Translations under genes and position numbers: made by a program | The notes under the pieces: model-generated | The model's input: only the letters and a program-made list of their open reading frames with translations | Database searches by the model: none | What the model was told of the DNA's origin: nothing | NCBI RefSeq assembly: GCF_022414595.1 | Contig: NZ_JADWYO010000008.1 | Coordinates: 1-64,000, forward strand | Source of the DNA: Streptomyces sp. MUM 203J | Lineage (GTDB): Bacteria > Actinomycetota > Actinomycetes > Streptomycetales > Streptomycetaceae | Reading direction: 5' to 3' | Length of the DNA stretch: 64,000 nucleotides | Shown here: one piece after another, positions 12,438-23,275 of the stretch | How positions within the stretch are numbered: position 1 is the first letter of the stretch | Layout: each line of letters starts with the position of its first letter

Positions 12438-13190
12438 TCAGTTCTGCAGGCTGCCGTTCCACTGGCCCGGCGTGGGCTCCTTGAAGCCGATGAGGTCCCG
12501 CAGCGGCTCGGGGAGCCGTTCGTTGCAGGCGACTGCTCCGTCCTTCGTCAGAGCGTCCTCCACGCACGAGTAGAAGTCGTGGTACACGAGCTTCAGCGTG
12601 AACATCGACGCGACGATCAGCAGCGCCAGCGACGCCGTGATGATGCCGCTCACCGCGGCCGTCACCTGGGAGCGCGCCGCCCCGGAGGCGGCCTCACCGG
12701 AGGGTGCGGGCTCGGCGGAGCCGCTGCCGCTCCTCGCGCGCAGCGCGCTCACACCCCAGTACAGCGACAGCGCGCCCAGCAGCAGGGCCAGCTCCATGAA
12801 CTGGAAGACCGCGAAGAAGAACCCCCACATGCCGCCGAGCAGTGCGTAGCGGGCGCGCCGCTGGGCCGGGTCCCTCGGGTCCCAGCGCAGCTGCGGGCCC
12901 TCGCGGCCCGGGCCGCCCTGGCCGTCGCCCTGACCGCCACCGCCCCCGGCCCCGCCTCCGCCGAAGCCGCCGGAGGAGCGCCCCGGCTGGCGCGGGCTCC
13001 ACTGGCCGCCGGGCGCCCCGGAGCCGTCCCGGTCCTCGCCGTTCTCGTCCCCGCCCCCGGAGGGGTGCCGCGGCTGCCAGGGCTGGTCCGGCCGGCCCTC
13101 CGGCGGCGGCGCGAACGGATTGCTGTCGTCCGTGGACTGGCGTTCCCGCGGCAGGAGATGGATGGCCGTGCGGCGGCGTCGGTCCGGCAT
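12438..13190 (-). CDS. Membrane protein with Pro/Gly-rich N-terminus
   Basis: 250 residues. About 100 N-terminal residues are low-complexity (Pro, Gly, Asp, Gln), followed by a short WDPRDPAQRRARYAL segment and two to three membrane helices (about 112-140 and 175-200), and a C-terminal tail with two Cys (FYSCVEDAL, VACNERLP). This is a typical uncharacterised Streptomyces membrane protein next to purN. The start at 13190 is the first ATG in frame; the conserved part begins near TDDSNPFAPPP and no better start is available. The function is unknown. Confidence 0.6.
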   Translation of the reverse strand: MPDRRRRTAIHLLPRERQSTDDSNPFAPPPEGRPDQPWQPRHPSGGGDENGEDRDGSGAPGGQWSPRQPGRSSGGFGGGGAGGGGGQGDGQGGPGREGPQLRWDPRDPAQRRARYALLGGMWGFFFAVFQFMELALLLGALSLYWGVSALRARSGSGSAEPAPSGEAASGAARSQVTAAVSGIITASLALLIVASMFTLKLVYHDFYSCVEDALTKDGAVACNERLPEPLRDLIGFKEPTPGQWNGSLQN

Positions 13191-13349
13191 GTGGTGAACG
13201 TCTTCCCCTCAGACCCGGGCGGCCGGTGCAACGTCCGCCCCGCGGTCTTGTGTTGTCGTGTCCGTCCGTCGTCGGGGACGGCTCCGCCCCAGACGCTACC
13301 GCCCGGGTCCGCCCCCGTCCCGTGGGGGAGGGCCGCCGTGCCGGTATCG

Positions 13350-13377
13350 TTGCTGACGGTCGGCTCGTTCGTAGAGT
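13350..13377 (+). promoter_or_regulatory. Vegetative promoter for purNH
   Basis: TTGCTG (13350-13355), 16 bases, TAGAGT (13372-13377), a good match to the Streptomyces HrdB-type promoter. It is about 70 bases upstream of the purN GTG. Confidence 0.5.
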
Positions 13378-13449
13378 TCCCCGTATCCGAGGGTGCGACG
13401 CGTTTGTACGACCACACAAAGCCGTACGGAACAGCGAAAAGAGTCCCCC

Positions 13450-14082
13450 GTGGCTGCCGCCGCCCCCGCCCGCCTCGTCGTCCTGGTCTCCGGCTCCGGA
13501 ACGAACCTCCAGGCGCTGCTCGACGCGATCGCCGCCGACCCGGACGGGTACGGGCAGCAGGTCCGGGTCGTCGCCGTGGGCGCCGACCGTGCGGGCATCG
13601 CCGGTCTGGAGCGGGCCGAGCGCGCCGGGGTGCCGACTTTCGTGTGCCGGGTGAAGGACCACGCGACGCGCGAGGAGTGGGACCGGGCCCTCGCCGAGGC
13701 GACCGCCTCGTACGAGCCCGACCTCGTCGTCTCCGCCGGTTTCATGAAGATCGTCGGCAAGGAGTTCCTCGCCCGCTTCGGCGGCCGGACGGTCAACACC
13801 CATCCGGCTCTGCTGCCCAGTTTTCCCGGTGCCCACGGAGTGCGGGACGCGCTCGCGTACGGCGCGAAGGTCACCGGATGCACCGTCCACTTCGTCGACG
13901 ACGGCGTCGACACCGGCCCGATCATCGCTCAGGGCGTGGTCGAGGTCCGGGACACGGACGACGAAGCCGCTCTCCATGAGCGCATCAAGGACGTCGAGCG
14001 CAGGCTGCTCGTCGATGTCGTGGGGCGTCTGGCCCGGCACGGCTACCGCATTGAGGGACGAAAGGTTCATGTCGGTGAATAA
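13450..14082 (+). CDS. purN: Phosphoribosylglycinamide formyltransferase
   Basis: 210 residues. It transfers the formyl group from 10-formyl-THF to GAR, the third step of purine synthesis. Seen: the N-terminal [13 protein letters not shown] phosphate-binding loop (residues 12-24), catalytic N116-x-H118 in [16 protein letters not shown], and D154 in [10 protein letters not shown]. The start is the GTG at 13450 ([15 protein letters not shown]), because residues further upstream are not family-like. The last 14 bases overlap the purH start, so the two are translationally coupled. Confidence 0.96.
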   Translation: MAAAAPARLVVLVSGSGTNLQALLDAIAADPDGYGQQVRVVAVGADRAGIAGLERAERAGVPTFVCRVKDHATREEWDRALAEATASYEPDLVVSAGFMKIVGKEFLARFGGRTVNTHPALLPSFPGAHGVRDALAYGAKVTGCTVHFVDDGVDTGPIIAQGVVEVRDTDDEAALHERIKDVERRLLVDVVGRLARHGYRIEGRKVHVGE

Positions 14083-15622
14083 GCCCATCCGTCGCGCGTT
14101 GATCAGCGTCTACGACAAGACGGGGCTGGAGGAGCTGGCCCGCGGGCTGCACGAGGCGGGCGTCGAGCTGGTCTCCACGGGCTCCACGGCCTCGAAGATC
14201 GCCGCAGCCGGTGTACCGGTCACCAAGGTGGAGGAGCTGACCGGCTTCCCCGAGTGCCTGGACGGCCGGGTCAAGACCCTGCACCCGCGCGTGCACGCCG
14301 GAATCCTGGCCGACCTGCGCCTGGACGCCCACCGCGAGCAGCTCGCGGAGCTCGGCGTGGAGCCGTTCGACCTCGTGGTGGTGAACCTCTACCCGTTCGA
14401 GGCGACCGTCGCCTCCGGCGCCGGACCCGACGAGTGCGTCGAGCAGATCGACATCGGCGGCCCGTCGATGGTCCGCGCCGCCGCCAAGAACCATCCGTCG
14501 GTCGCCGTGGTCACCTCCCCCGCCCGGTACGCCGACGTCCTCGCCGCCGTCCAGGCCGGCGGGTTCGACCTGGCCGCCCGCAAGCGGCTGGCCGCCGAGG
14601 CGTTCCAGCACACCGCCGCGTACGACGTGGCCGTCGCCTCCTGGTTCGCCTCCTCCTACGCCCCCGCCGACGAGAGCGCCTTCCCCGACTTCATGGGCGG
14701 CACGTACGCCCGGAAGAACGTCCTGCGGTACGGCGAGAACCCCCACCAGGACGCCGCGCTGTACGTGAACGGCAAGGGCGGCCTGGCCGAGGCGGAGCAG
14801 CTGCACGGCAAGGAGATGTCCTTCAACAACTACACGGACACCGAGGCCGCGCGCCGCGCCGCGTACGACCACGCCGAGCCCTGCGTCGCGATCATCAAGC
14901 ACGCCAACCCGTGCGGGATCGCCGTCGGCGCGGACGTGGCGGAGGCCCACCGCAGGGCGCACGCCTGCGACCCGCTGTCGGCGTTCGGCGGCGTGATCGC
15001 CGTCAACCGCCCGGTGTCCGCCGCGATGGCCGAGCAGGTCGCGGAGATCTTCACCGAGGTCGTCGTCGCGCCGGATTACGAGGACGGCGCGGTCGAGATC
15101 CTGGCCCGCAAGAAGAACATCCGTGTGCTGCGCTGCCCGGAGGCGCCGTCCGCACCGGTGGAGCTGAAGCCGATCGACGGCGGTGCGCTCCTCCAGGTCA
15201 CCGACCGTCTCCAGGCCGACGGCGACGACCCGTCGACCTGGACCCTCGCCGCGGGCGAGGCACTGCCGCAGGACGAGCTGGCCGAGCTGGCGTTCGCGTG
15301 GAAGGCCTGCCGGGCCGTCAAGTCCAACGCGATCCTGCTCGCCAAGGAGGGCGCCAGCGTCGGCGTCGGCATGGGCCAGGTCAACCGCGTCGACTCCGCG
15401 AAGCTGGCCGTCGAGAGGGCCGGTGAGGAGCGGGCGCGCGGCGCGTACGCCGCGTCGGACGCGTTCTTCCCGTTCCCGGACGGCCTGGAGATCCTGACGG
15501 CGGCGGGCGTCAAGGCCGTGGTGCAGCCGGGTGGTTCGGTGCGTGACGAGCAGGTGGTCGAGGCCGCGAAGAAGGCGGGCGTGACGATGTACTTCACGGG
15601 TACGCGGCACTTCTTCCACTGA
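14069..15622 (+). CDS. purH: Bifunctional AICAR transformylase / IMP cyclohydrolase
   Basis: 517 residues, the family length. It catalyses the last two steps of IMP synthesis. The N-terminal MGS-like cyclohydrolase domain shows [21 protein letters not shown] and [10 protein letters not shown]. The C-terminal transformylase domain shows [20 protein letters not shown], the KHANPCG active-site motif and the final [10 protein letters not shown] and FTGTRHF. The start is the ATG at 14069 behind GAGGGACGAAAGG inside purN. Confidence 0.97.
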   Translation: MSVNKPIRRALISVYDKTGLEELARGLHEAGVELVSTGSTASKIAAAGVPVTKVEELTGFPECLDGRVKTLHPRVHAGILADLRLDAHREQLAELGVEPFDLVVVNLYPFEATVASGAGPDECVEQIDIGGPSMVRAAAKNHPSVAVVTSPARYADVLAAVQAGGFDLAARKRLAAEAFQHTAAYDVAVASWFASSYAPADESAFPDFMGGTYARKNVLRYGENPHQDAALYVNGKGGLAEAEQLHGKEMSFNNYTDTEAARRAAYDHAEPCVAIIKHANPCGIAVGADVAEAHRRAHACDPLSAFGGVIAVNRPVSAAMAEQVAEIFTEVVVAPDYEDGAVEILARKKNIRVLRCPEAPSAPVELKPIDGGALLQVTDRLQADGDDPSTWTLAAGEALPQDELAELAFAWKACRAVKSNAILLAKEGASVGVGMGQVNRVDSAKLAVERAGEERARGAYAASDAFFPFPDGLEILTAAGVKAVVQPGGSVRDEQVVEAAKKAGVTMYFTGTRHFFH

Positions 15623-15646
15623 CACTGCCGCCGCCGAGGCGACCGT

Positions 15647-15688
15647 ACGGCGCCGGGGTCCCTCTCCCGTGAGGGGCTCCGGCGCCGT
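15647..15688 (+). terminator. Terminator after purH
   Basis: Perfect ACGGCGCCGG / CCGGCGCCGT arms with a nested CCCTC/GAGGG stem, 25 bases after the stop codon. From here to 15915 there is only GC-rich sequence with no gene I can support. Confidence 0.75.
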
Positions 15689-15915
15689 CGTGTCCGGCGG
15701 CCCGGCGGCGGGCCGTCCCCTTGCGGGTGCGAGTCCCGTTCGGGGCGCGGTTGTTCCTGGTGTCCCAGGCGTTCCGAACCGGACGCGCTCCACGGGGGTA
15801 CGGCATGGCCACGACTGTCCCGTGCCGCCGTCCGGGCGCCGCTGCCGCCGTCACCGCCGCGCCGGGTGCCGCCTCGCGAACCGGCTTGCGCCGGGCCCCG
15901 TCAGCGTATGCAGAA

Positions 15916-15965
15916 GGCCCGGGGCCTGGTGCCGCCACAAGAGGTGACGGCCCACGCCCCGGGCC
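15916..15965 (-). terminator. Terminator hairpin for leftward membrane gene
   Basis: GGCCCGGGGC (15916-15925) pairs perfectly with GCCCCGGGCC (15956-15965). It lies 36 bases beyond the leftward gene ending at 16001. Confidence 0.5.
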
Positions 15966-16000
15966 CGGTGTACGGCGTACCACGCGCCGCAGCGCGTTGT

Positions 16001-16555
16001 CTATGCGCGCGGGCGGTTGAACCAGGCCTTGCTGTCGCCCTTCGCCGCGAAGACGATCAGCAGGATCGCAAGCACGATCGTCGCGATACCGATCGGCATC
16101 TGGAACAGACCGCCCACGATCGCGAACGCCGCCCACACGATGGCGCAGGTCCGCACCGTGTTGGTGCCGTTCACGTACTTCAGGGCGATGATCAGGCCGA
16201 GAATCGCGAAGATCACGGCGAAGACGACGAACATGATCACGACGCCCTTGCCTATGCTGGCGGCCAGCTCGACCTCGTCCGAGCCCACGCCGGTGGTGCC
16301 GCGGCTGGCCTCCTCGACGGCCTTGTCGACCTCGCCGAGCGTCGCCAGCGCGTAGACCGAGAAGATGGCCTGCAGAGCGACGATGACCCACACCATGATG
16401 CGGCCCGTCTTGACCGAGCTGGGCATCGGCATGGCCTGGGCCGCGTAGCCGGGAGCGCCGTACGGGCCGGGCGCGGGGGCCTGCGGGTAGCCGTAACCGG
16501 GCTGCTGCGGCTGCTGCTGGGCGCCGTAGGGGTTGTTCGGGTCGCCGAAGCTCAT
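16001..16555 (-). CDS. Small membrane protein with Pro/Gln/Tyr-rich N-terminus
   Basis: 184 residues. The first ~45 residues are Pro-, Gln-, Gly- and Tyr-rich (MSFGDPNNPYGAQQQPQQPG), a cytoplasmic low-complexity tail common in actinobacterial membrane proteins. Four membrane helices follow (about 52-72, 97-122, 130-146, 148-170). A GGAGGAGTCC-type ribosome site precedes the ATG. The function is unknown. It is transcribed convergently with purH. Confidence 0.75.
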   Translation of the reverse strand: MSFGDPNNPYGAQQQPQQPGYGYPQAPAPGPYGAPGYAAQAMPMPSSVKTGRIMVWVIVALQAIFSVYALATLGEVDKAVEEASRGTTGVGSDEVELAASIGKGVVIMFVVFAVIFAILGLIIALKYVNGTNTVRTCAIVWAAFAIVGGLFQMPIGIATIVLAILLIVFAAKGDSKAWFNRPRA

Positions 16556-16806
16556 GGCGGACTCCTCCGTGGGGTATGCGGGACGCGCGGCCCGCGCGGA
16601 GGAACGTGTGCATCCTGAACGTGTCTCACACGTGTGTCAGCGGCCATGTCCCCCCGGCACTGCCCGCGGCATTGCGCCGCTCATCGTGATAGCCCGAATG
16701 GTTGTTTGTCCAGTCGATTCCCTGATTGTTGTGCGCATGCAATCCGCGTCGCACGATTCGGGACGCGAATTGGAAGGGGACGGGGTCTATCCGGGAGGAT
16801 GGCGGT

Positions 16807-17664
16807 ATGAGCGCCCAGATTCTCGATGGCAAGGCCACCGCAGCCGCGATCAAGTCCGATCTGACCGTCCGTGTGGCGGACCTGAAGGCGAGGGGTGTCA
16901 CACCGGGGCTCGGCACGCTGCTCGTCGGTGAGGACGTCGGCAGCCAGAAGTACGTGGCGGGCAAGCACCGCGACTGCGCGCAGGTGGGTATCGCGTCGAT
17001 CCAGCGGGAGCTGCCCGCGACCGCGACCCAGGAGGAGATCGAGGCGGTCGTCCGCGAACTCAACGAGGATCCGGCCTGCACCGGTTACATCGTGCAGCTG
17101 CCGCTGCCCAAGGGCATCGACACCAACCGGGTGCTGGAGCTGATGGACCCGGCCAAGGACGCGGACGGGTTGCACCCGACGAACCTGGGGCGCCTGGTGC
17201 TGGGTGTCCCCGCCCCGCTCCCCTGCACGCCCGCCGGGATCGTCGCGCTGCTGCGGCGGCACGGCGTGGAGATCGCGGGCGCCCACGTCGTGGTCGTGGG
17301 GCGCGGGGTCACCATCGGCCGGCCGATGCCGCTGCTGCTCACCCGGCGCTCCGAGAACGCGACGGTGACGCAGTGCCACACCGGTACGCGGGACCTCTCC
17401 GCGCATCTGAGGCAGGCCGACATCGTGGTCGCCGCGGCGGGCGTGCCGCACCTGATCAAGCCCGAGGACATCAAGCCGGGCGCGGCCGTGCTCGACGTGG
17501 GCGTCAGCCGTGACGAGAGCGGCAAGGTCGTGGGCGACGTCCATCCCGGGGTGCGTGAGGTGGCGGGCTGGGTCGCCCCGAACCCGGGCGGCGTGGGCCC
17601 GATGACCCGCGCGCAGCTGCTGGTCAACGTCGTCGAGGCGGCCGAGCGCGCCGCGGCGAACTGA
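16807..17664 (+). CDS. folD: Methylene-THF dehydrogenase / cyclohydrolase
   Basis: 285 residues, the normal length. It interconverts 5,10-methylene-THF and 10-formyl-THF, supplying the formyl donor for PurN and PurH. Seen: the catalytic Y49-x3-K53 motif ([12 protein letters not shown]), [20 protein letters not shown], the Rossmann [13 protein letters not shown] segment and the C-terminal [10 protein letters not shown] motif. The ATG at 16807 has GGGAGGAT just upstream; earlier in-frame codons are not family-like. Confidence 0.97.
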   Translation: MSAQILDGKATAAAIKSDLTVRVADLKARGVTPGLGTLLVGEDVGSQKYVAGKHRDCAQVGIASIQRELPATATQEEIEAVVRELNEDPACTGYIVQLPLPKGIDTNRVLELMDPAKDADGLHPTNLGRLVLGVPAPLPCTPAGIVALLRRHGVEIAGAHVVVVGRGVTIGRPMPLLLTRRSENATVTQCHTGTRDLSAHLRQADIVVAAAGVPHLIKPEDIKPGAAVLDVGVSRDESGKVVGDVHPGVREVAGWVAPNPGGVGPMTRAQLLVNVVEAAERAAAN

Positions 17665-17682
17665 ACCGGGAAGGACCGGGCC

Positions 17683-18318
17683 ATGGGCGTACGGGCGAAT
17701 GACACGTCCGAGAAGGCGTCGCCTCCGGCGGGTTCCGGTCCGGCGGGCGCGGAGGCGGATGCCGCTTCCGGCCCGGCGGGCGGCGGACGGGCGGCTGAGG
17801 GCGGTGGGGTCGCGGGTGCGGATGCGCGTGACGTCTCGGATGCGGATGCGGATGCCGCTACGGGTGCGGGTGCCGGCCGTGACGCCGGTGCGGCGGCCAC
17901 GGCCGTCGCCGGTGGTCCGGACGACGGCCGTTCCGCCGTGGGGGTCACTCAGGGCACCGCCCGGCCCGAGGGCGGTGGCAGGGCCGCGCCCGGCAGTGCT
18001 CCCGCGCCCGCGCGGCAGTGGCCGATGCTCACGGTGCTCGGGCTCACCGCGCTCGGGTTGCTGATCGTCGGTTTCGAGCCGTTCCCCCAGGCGCCCCGGA
18101 TCGGCGCGCTGCTCATCGGTGCGGCGCTGTTCACGGGTGCGGCGCTGCGGCGGGTCCTGCCGTCGGCGGGGATGCTGGCGGTGCGCTCCCGGTTCACCGA
18201 CGTCATCACCTACAGCACGTTCGGTGTGGCCATCGTGCTGTTCGCGCTCATGAGCCAGCCGGACCCATGGCTGAAGATCCCGTTCCTCAAGGAACTGGTC
18301 CACTTCACCGTCCGTTAG
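17683..18318 (+). CDS. DUF3017-type membrane protein
   Basis: 211 residues. An N-terminal ~105-residue Ala/Gly/Asp-rich disordered region precedes three hydrophobic segments (about 113-128, 133-150, 172-190), ending in a short amphipathic tail. The hydrophobic half fits the DUF3017 family that follows folD in streptomycetes. It begins 18 bases after the folD stop, so it is likely in the same transcript. The function is unknown. The low-complexity N-terminus may be lineage-specific. Confidence 0.75.
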   Translation: MGVRANDTSEKASPPAGSGPAGAEADAASGPAGGGRAAEGGGVAGADARDVSDADADAATGAGAGRDAGAAATAVAGGPDDGRSAVGVTQGTARPEGGGRAAPGSAPAPARQWPMLTVLGLTALGLLIVGFEPFPQAPRIGALLIGAALFTGAALRRVLPSAGMLAVRSRFTDVITYSTFGVAIVLFALMSQPDPWLKIPFLKELVHFTVR

Positions 18319-18340
18319 GGCGGCCGGCACGCGAGACGGC

Positions 18341-18370
18341 GCCCGTCCCCTCCCCCGAGTCAGGACGGGC
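18341..18370 (+). terminator. Hairpin after folD/DUF3017 operon
   Basis: GCCCGTCC (18341-18348) and GGACGGGC (18363-18370) flank a 14-base loop, 22 bases after the stop codon. Confidence 0.5.
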
Positions 18371-18554
18371 ACCGTTCGCTGAGAACAGCGTCATGGACGC
18401 GCCAAATCCGATCAAGGGGTATGCGCGCGCTGTGGCACGGAAGTGACAGTTCCGGAACGGTGTGAGCGCTCGGCCACGAGTGGGAAACCGTTCGCCGGAG
18501 CTGTCATCCTGACGGCGGACAGGCACTGGGGGAGCAGGACAGGGGGAGCGGACG

Positions 18555-19532
18555 ATGCCGCGTTGGAAGACGCTGCCGGAGGAACTCGACCCGCAGGTGC
18601 GGGAGTTCGCGGGGCAGCTGCGCGCGCTGGTGGACCGCAGCGGGCTGAGTCTGGCGGTGCTGGCGGACCGGACCGGGTACAGCAGGACGTCGTGGGAGCG
18701 GTACCTGAACGGCAGGCTGCTCGCCCCGCAGGGCGCGGTCACCGCACTGGCGGAGGTGACCGGCACGAGCCCGGTGCACCTGCTGACCCTGTGGGAGCTG
18801 GCCGAACGGGCCTGGAGCCGGGCGGAGATGAGGCGGGACCCGACGATGGAGGCGCTGCGCATCGAGGAGGCCCGCGCGGCGCTCAGGGCCCGTCCGGACC
18901 GGGGCGGCCCCGGCCCCGACCGGCCCTCCGCGCCTGCCGCATCCGCCGTGGCCCCCGGGCCCGCGCCCGGGCGGGGCGGGCGCATGGTCGTGATGTTCCT
19001 CGCGGGTGCGCTGGGTGCGCTGCTCGTGGTGGCCGCGGCGGTGCTGCTGACGGACCTGGGCGGTGGCGGGAAGGGAAGCGCGGCGGGCGCGCCGGGCACG
19101 CCGTCCGCGTCGGCGTCCGCGCCGACGGTGTCCACGCCGTCGGCGCGGACACCGTCCCCGAGCGCGTCCGCGCCCCGACTGCCGCCGGGGGTCGGATGCT
19201 TCGGCGCGGAGTGCGCGGGGCGGGATCCGGAGACCATGGGCTGCGGCAGCCCGTACGCCACGACCGCGGCGTCCCGGACGGTGGGCACCGCGCGCGTGGA
19301 GGTCCGGTACAGCGAGACGTGCCGGTCGGCGTGGGCGCGGGTGACGGGGGCGTCGCCGGGCGACACGGTCGAGGTCGTCGTTCCGGGCGCGCCCGCCACC
19401 AGCCACGAACGGGCGGTCCGCGCGGGCAGGGACCACACCTACACCCTCATGGTCGAGGCGCCCGACGCCCGCGGGGTCCAGGCCTGCGCCACCCTCCAGC
19501 AGGGCCCCCGTACCTGTACACCCCTCAGCTGA
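18555..19532 (+). CDS. Membrane-anchored HTH protein with DUF2690-type extracellular domain
   Basis: 325 residues. Residues ~15-75 form an XRE-like helix-turn-helix (LRALVDRSGLSLAVLADRTGYSRTSWERYLNG). One membrane helix is at about 144-166, followed by a Ser/Ala/Pro/Thr linker. The C-terminal ~130 residues contain five Cys in a DUF2690-like pattern (GCFGAECAGRDPETMGCG, SETCRSAW, VQACATL). This predicts a cytoplasmic DNA-binding head and an outside sensor domain, a one-component transmembrane regulator. The start is the ATG at 18555 behind GGGGGAGCGG. The target is unknown. Confidence 0.8.
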   Translation: MPRWKTLPEELDPQVREFAGQLRALVDRSGLSLAVLADRTGYSRTSWERYLNGRLLAPQGAVTALAEVTGTSPVHLLTLWELAERAWSRAEMRRDPTMEALRIEEARAALRARPDRGGPGPDRPSAPAASAVAPGPAPGRGGRMVVMFLAGALGALLVVAAAVLLTDLGGGGKGSAAGAPGTPSASASAPTVSTPSARTPSPSASAPRLPPGVGCFGAECAGRDPETMGCGSPYATTAASRTVGTARVEVRYSETCRSAWARVTGASPGDTVEVVVPGAPATSHERAVRAGRDHTYTLMVEAPDARGVQACATLQQGPRTCTPLS

Positions 19533-19613
19533 CTCCGCGCCCCCTCCGCAAACGCACCCGCCGGCCGGGCCCCATCCCTCGTTCGGGTGAGGTGGGACAC
19601 AAGGGGGTGGGGG

Positions 19614-20690
<1,077 letters not shown>

Positions 20691-20710
20691 CGCCTGGCTT
20701 CCGTTTTTGC

Positions 20711-20756
20711 GAAAACCCCGCTCCCGGTCGGCACCGCCGCCGGGAGCGGGGTTTTT
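20711..20756 (+). terminator. Strong intrinsic terminator after mdh
   Basis: GAAAACCCCGCTCCCGG pairs with CCGGGAGCGGGGTTTTT (20740-20756): a 15-16 bp stem ending in a T-run. It is the clearest terminator in the window. Confidence 0.92.
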
Positions 20757-20779
20757 CGTTGCCAACCCATGATCGAATG

Positions 20780-20786
20780 TAGTACT
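20780..20786 (+). promoter_or_regulatory. -10 element of a leaderless promoter
   Basis: TAGTACT lies nine bases before the ATG at 20795, and no ribosome-binding site is present between them. This spacing fits transcription starting at the start codon. A possible -35 (TTGCCA) lies at 20759-20764. Confidence 0.4.
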
Positions 20787-20794
20787 TCTTATAC

Positions 20795-21049
20795 ATGAGC
20801 GAGCAGGTGCACAACAGGCTGGCGATGGTGCGTGCCGAACGGAAAGTCTCCCGGCAGGCGCTCGCCGCCGCCGTCGGTGTCCATTACCAGACCATCGGCT
20901 ACATCGAGCGCGGTCAGTACAACCCCAGCCTCGACCTCGCGCTGAAGCTGGCCGCCCACTTCCGGCTCCCCGTGGAGGCGCTGTTCTCCCTGGAGCCGTT
21001 CCAGCCGCTCACGACAGAGATCTACGGGGACCAGGGGAGTCAGGAATGA
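20795..21049 (+). CDS. Small XRE-family regulator
   Basis: 84 residues, almost entirely one helix-turn-helix domain (NRLAMVRAERKVSRQALAAAVGVHYQTIGYIERGQYNPSLDLALKLA). This is the compact type often paired with a downstream membrane protein. The next gene starts inside the stop codon (ATGA), so the two are co-translated. It is probably an autoregulator of this pair. The mRNA appears leaderless. Confidence 0.88.
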   Translation: MSEQVHNRLAMVRAERKVSRQALAAAVGVHYQTIGYIERGQYNPSLDLALKLAAHFRLPVEALFSLEPFQPLTTEIYGDQGSQE

Positions 21050-21588
21050 CCGTCACGACCGCCGCCACCCGCCACGACCGCCGCATGTACGCGCTGATGA
21101 ACCGGGCCGAGGGGGCCTCCCTCCACGCCACCGCCGCCCGCCGCCGCGCCTGGGTGGCCGCGCACGTCGTGCTGACCGGCGGCTACCTCGCGGCGCTGCT
21201 GGCCACCGTCCGGGGCGACGCGCTGTGGCCCGCTTTCGTGCTGCTGGGCCTGCTGGCCCCGTGGTGCCTGGCCATGGGGGTGATCAACGGCGCCACGCGT
21301 GGCCTGTTCGAACTGCGCGCCCACATGCTCGACGAGCGGCAGCGCGCCGAGCGCGACCGGGCCCGAGCCCTCGGGCACCGCTTCACGGGGGGTGCGCTCC
21401 TCGGCTTCGCCGTCGCGACCGGGGCGGCGAACTGGCTCGGGGGTGTCGAGTTCTCGGACGTCCTCTTCCCTGTCTCGCTCACCGCCTTCGCCGTGCACGC
21501 GATGATGCCCCGGTGGATCGCCTGCCTTCGTGTGGAAGACGCGCCCGAAGACGACCTGCACGACGAGGCCGTATCCGTGCAAGGGTGA
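21046..21588 (+). CDS. Membrane protein paired with XRE regulator
   Basis: 180 residues with four hydrophobic helices (about 36-54, 60-78, 110-128, 138-153), a basic cytoplasmic N-terminus and an acidic tail. Between helices 2 and 3 is a charged stretch (MLDERQRAERDRARALGHR). It overlaps the regulator gene by four bases. Such HTH/membrane-protein pairs are common in actinomycetes; the function is unknown. Confidence 0.78.
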   Translation: MTVTTAATRHDRRMYALMNRAEGASLHATAARRRAWVAAHVVLTGGYLAALLATVRGDALWPAFVLLGLLAPWCLAMGVINGATRGLFELRAHMLDERQRAERDRARALGHRFTGGALLGFAVATGAANWLGGVEFSDVLFPVSLTAFAVHAMMPRWIACLRVEDAPEDDLHDEAVSVQG

Positions 21589-21691
21589 TCCGCGCCACTT
21601 TCGCGCATGCTTTCGCCTCCCTCGGGCAGGCGCCCGGGTCGCCGGTCAAGGCCGGTTCTGACCGCACCCGGTACGGAAGGCAACACGCGAA

Positions 21692-23200
21692 GTGTCGGAA
21701 CAGGAAAAAACAACCATTCATGTCGACGGAGAGTGGCGAACGGCCACCTCCGGCGACACCCGAGAGATCCTCGACCCCACCGACGCCACGACGCTCGCCG
21801 TCGTGGCTGAGGGCGGTGCCGAGGACGCCGACGCCGCGATCGCCGCCGCACGCAAGGCATTCGACAACGGCCAGGGGGAGTGGCCGCGCACACCGGTGGC
21901 CGAGCGGGCCGCCCTGCTGCGCCGAGTCGCGGACCTGCTGCAGCGCGACCGCGAGGAGCTGGGGCTCCTGGAGAGCCGCGACGCGGGCAAGACCCTGGAG
22001 GAAGGCCGTGTCGACGTCGACTGCGTGACCGACGCCTTCCGCTACTTCGCCGACCTCGTCATGAACGAGAGCGGCGGCCGGGTCGTCGACGCGGGTGACC
22101 CGGACATCCACAGCGTGGTCGTCCACGAGCCCGTGGGCGTCTGCGCCCTCATCACCCCCTGGAACTACCCGCTGCTCCAGGCCAGCTGGAAGATCGCCCC
22201 GGCGCTCGCCGCGGGCAACACCTTCGTCATCAAGCCGAGCGAGATCACCCCGCTCTCCACCGTGGCCCTCGTCCGGCTGCTGGTCGAGGCCGGGCTCCCG
22301 GCCGGTGTCGCCAACATCGTCACCGGCCCCGGCGACCCCGTCGGCGCCCGGTTCGCGGACCACCCCGACGTCGACCTGGTCTCCTTCACCGGCGGCCTGG
22401 TCAGCGGTACGAAGGTGATGCGCGCCGCGGCCGACAGCGTCAAGAAGGTCGCACTGGAGCTGGGCGGCAAGAACCCCAACGTGGTGTTCGCGGACGCCTG
22501 CTCCACCCCCGAGGGCTTCGACACGGCCGTGGACCAGGCGCTGAACGCCGCGTTCATCCACAGCGGCCAGGTCTGCTCGGCCGGTTCCCGGCTGATCGTC
22601 GAGGAGTCGCTGCGCGAGCGCTTCGTGGCCGAGATCGCCCGGCGCGCCGAGAAGATCCGCATCGGCCGGGGAACCGACCCGGACGTCGAGGTCGGCCCGA
22701 TGGTCTCCGCCCAGCAGCTGGCCCGCACCGAGGACTTCGTCGCCTCCGCCCTCGCGGAAGGCGCGGTCCTGCGCGCCGGCGGCGAGCGCCCCTCGGAACC
22801 GGAACTCAAGGACGGCTACTTCTACCGTCCGACCGTCCTCGACCGCTGCGACCGCCGCATGCGGGTCATCCGCGAGGAGGTCTTCGGCCCGGTCCTGACC
22901 GTCGAGACCTTCCGTACCGAGGACGAGGCCGTCGAACTGGCCAACGACACCGAGTACGGACTCGCCGGAGCCGTCTGGTCCGCCGACCCGGGCCGTGCCC
23001 GGCGGGTGGCCGCTCGGCTGCGCCACGGCACCGTCTGGATCAACGACTTCCACCCCTATCTGCCGCAGGCGGAGTGGGGCGGATTCGGCAAGAGCGGTAT
23101 CGGCCGCGAGCTGGGTCCCGCCGGCCTGGCCGAGTACCGCGAGAGCAAGCACGTCTACCAGAACCTCGCCCCGCGTCCGGTGCGCTGGTTCAAGGGCTGA
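21692..23200 (+). CDS. betB: Betaine aldehyde dehydrogenase
   Basis: 502 residues. An NAD(P)-dependent aldehyde dehydrogenase with all key features: the oxyanion Asn in ITPWNYPL, KPSEITPLST cofactor site, catalytic E256 in ELGGKNP and C295 in SGQVCSAGSR. Aldehyde dehydrogenases share these, so the betaine-aldehyde substrate is inferred from the neighbouring GMC choline oxidase and betaine importer. The GTG start at 21692 gives MSEQEKTTIHVDGEW. First gene of the osmoprotectant operon; the next gene begins 75 bases later. Confidence 0.85.
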   Translation: MSEQEKTTIHVDGEWRTATSGDTREILDPTDATTLAVVAEGGAEDADAAIAAARKAFDNGQGEWPRTPVAERAALLRRVADLLQRDREELGLLESRDAGKTLEEGRVDVDCVTDAFRYFADLVMNESGGRVVDAGDPDIHSVVVHEPVGVCALITPWNYPLLQASWKIAPALAAGNTFVIKPSEITPLSTVALVRLLVEAGLPAGVANIVTGPGDPVGARFADHPDVDLVSFTGGLVSGTKVMRAAADSVKKVALELGGKNPNVVFADACSTPEGFDTAVDQALNAAFIHSGQVCSAGSRLIVEESLRERFVAEIARRAEKIRIGRGTDPDVEVGPMVSAQQLARTEDFVASALAEGAVLRAGGERPSEPELKDGYFYRPTVLDRCDRRMRVIREEVFGPVLTVETFRTEDEAVELANDTEYGLAGAVWSADPGRARRVAARLRHGTVWINDFHPYLPQAEWGGFGKSGIGRELGPAGLAEYRESKHVYQNLAPRPVRWFKG

Positions 23201-23275
23201 GCCCCAGCCCGGACCCCACCGGACCCCTGCCCGGCCCGGCAGCGCACCACGACACACGGACGCAGGAAGACCCTC

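Noticed and set aside
15700..15760. T-arm-like sequence GCGGGTGCGAGTCCCGT, considered as a tRNA or attachment-site remnant
   Set aside because: No acceptor stem, D-arm or anticodon arm could be assembled upstream and no CCA end; it is a GC-rich coincidence.
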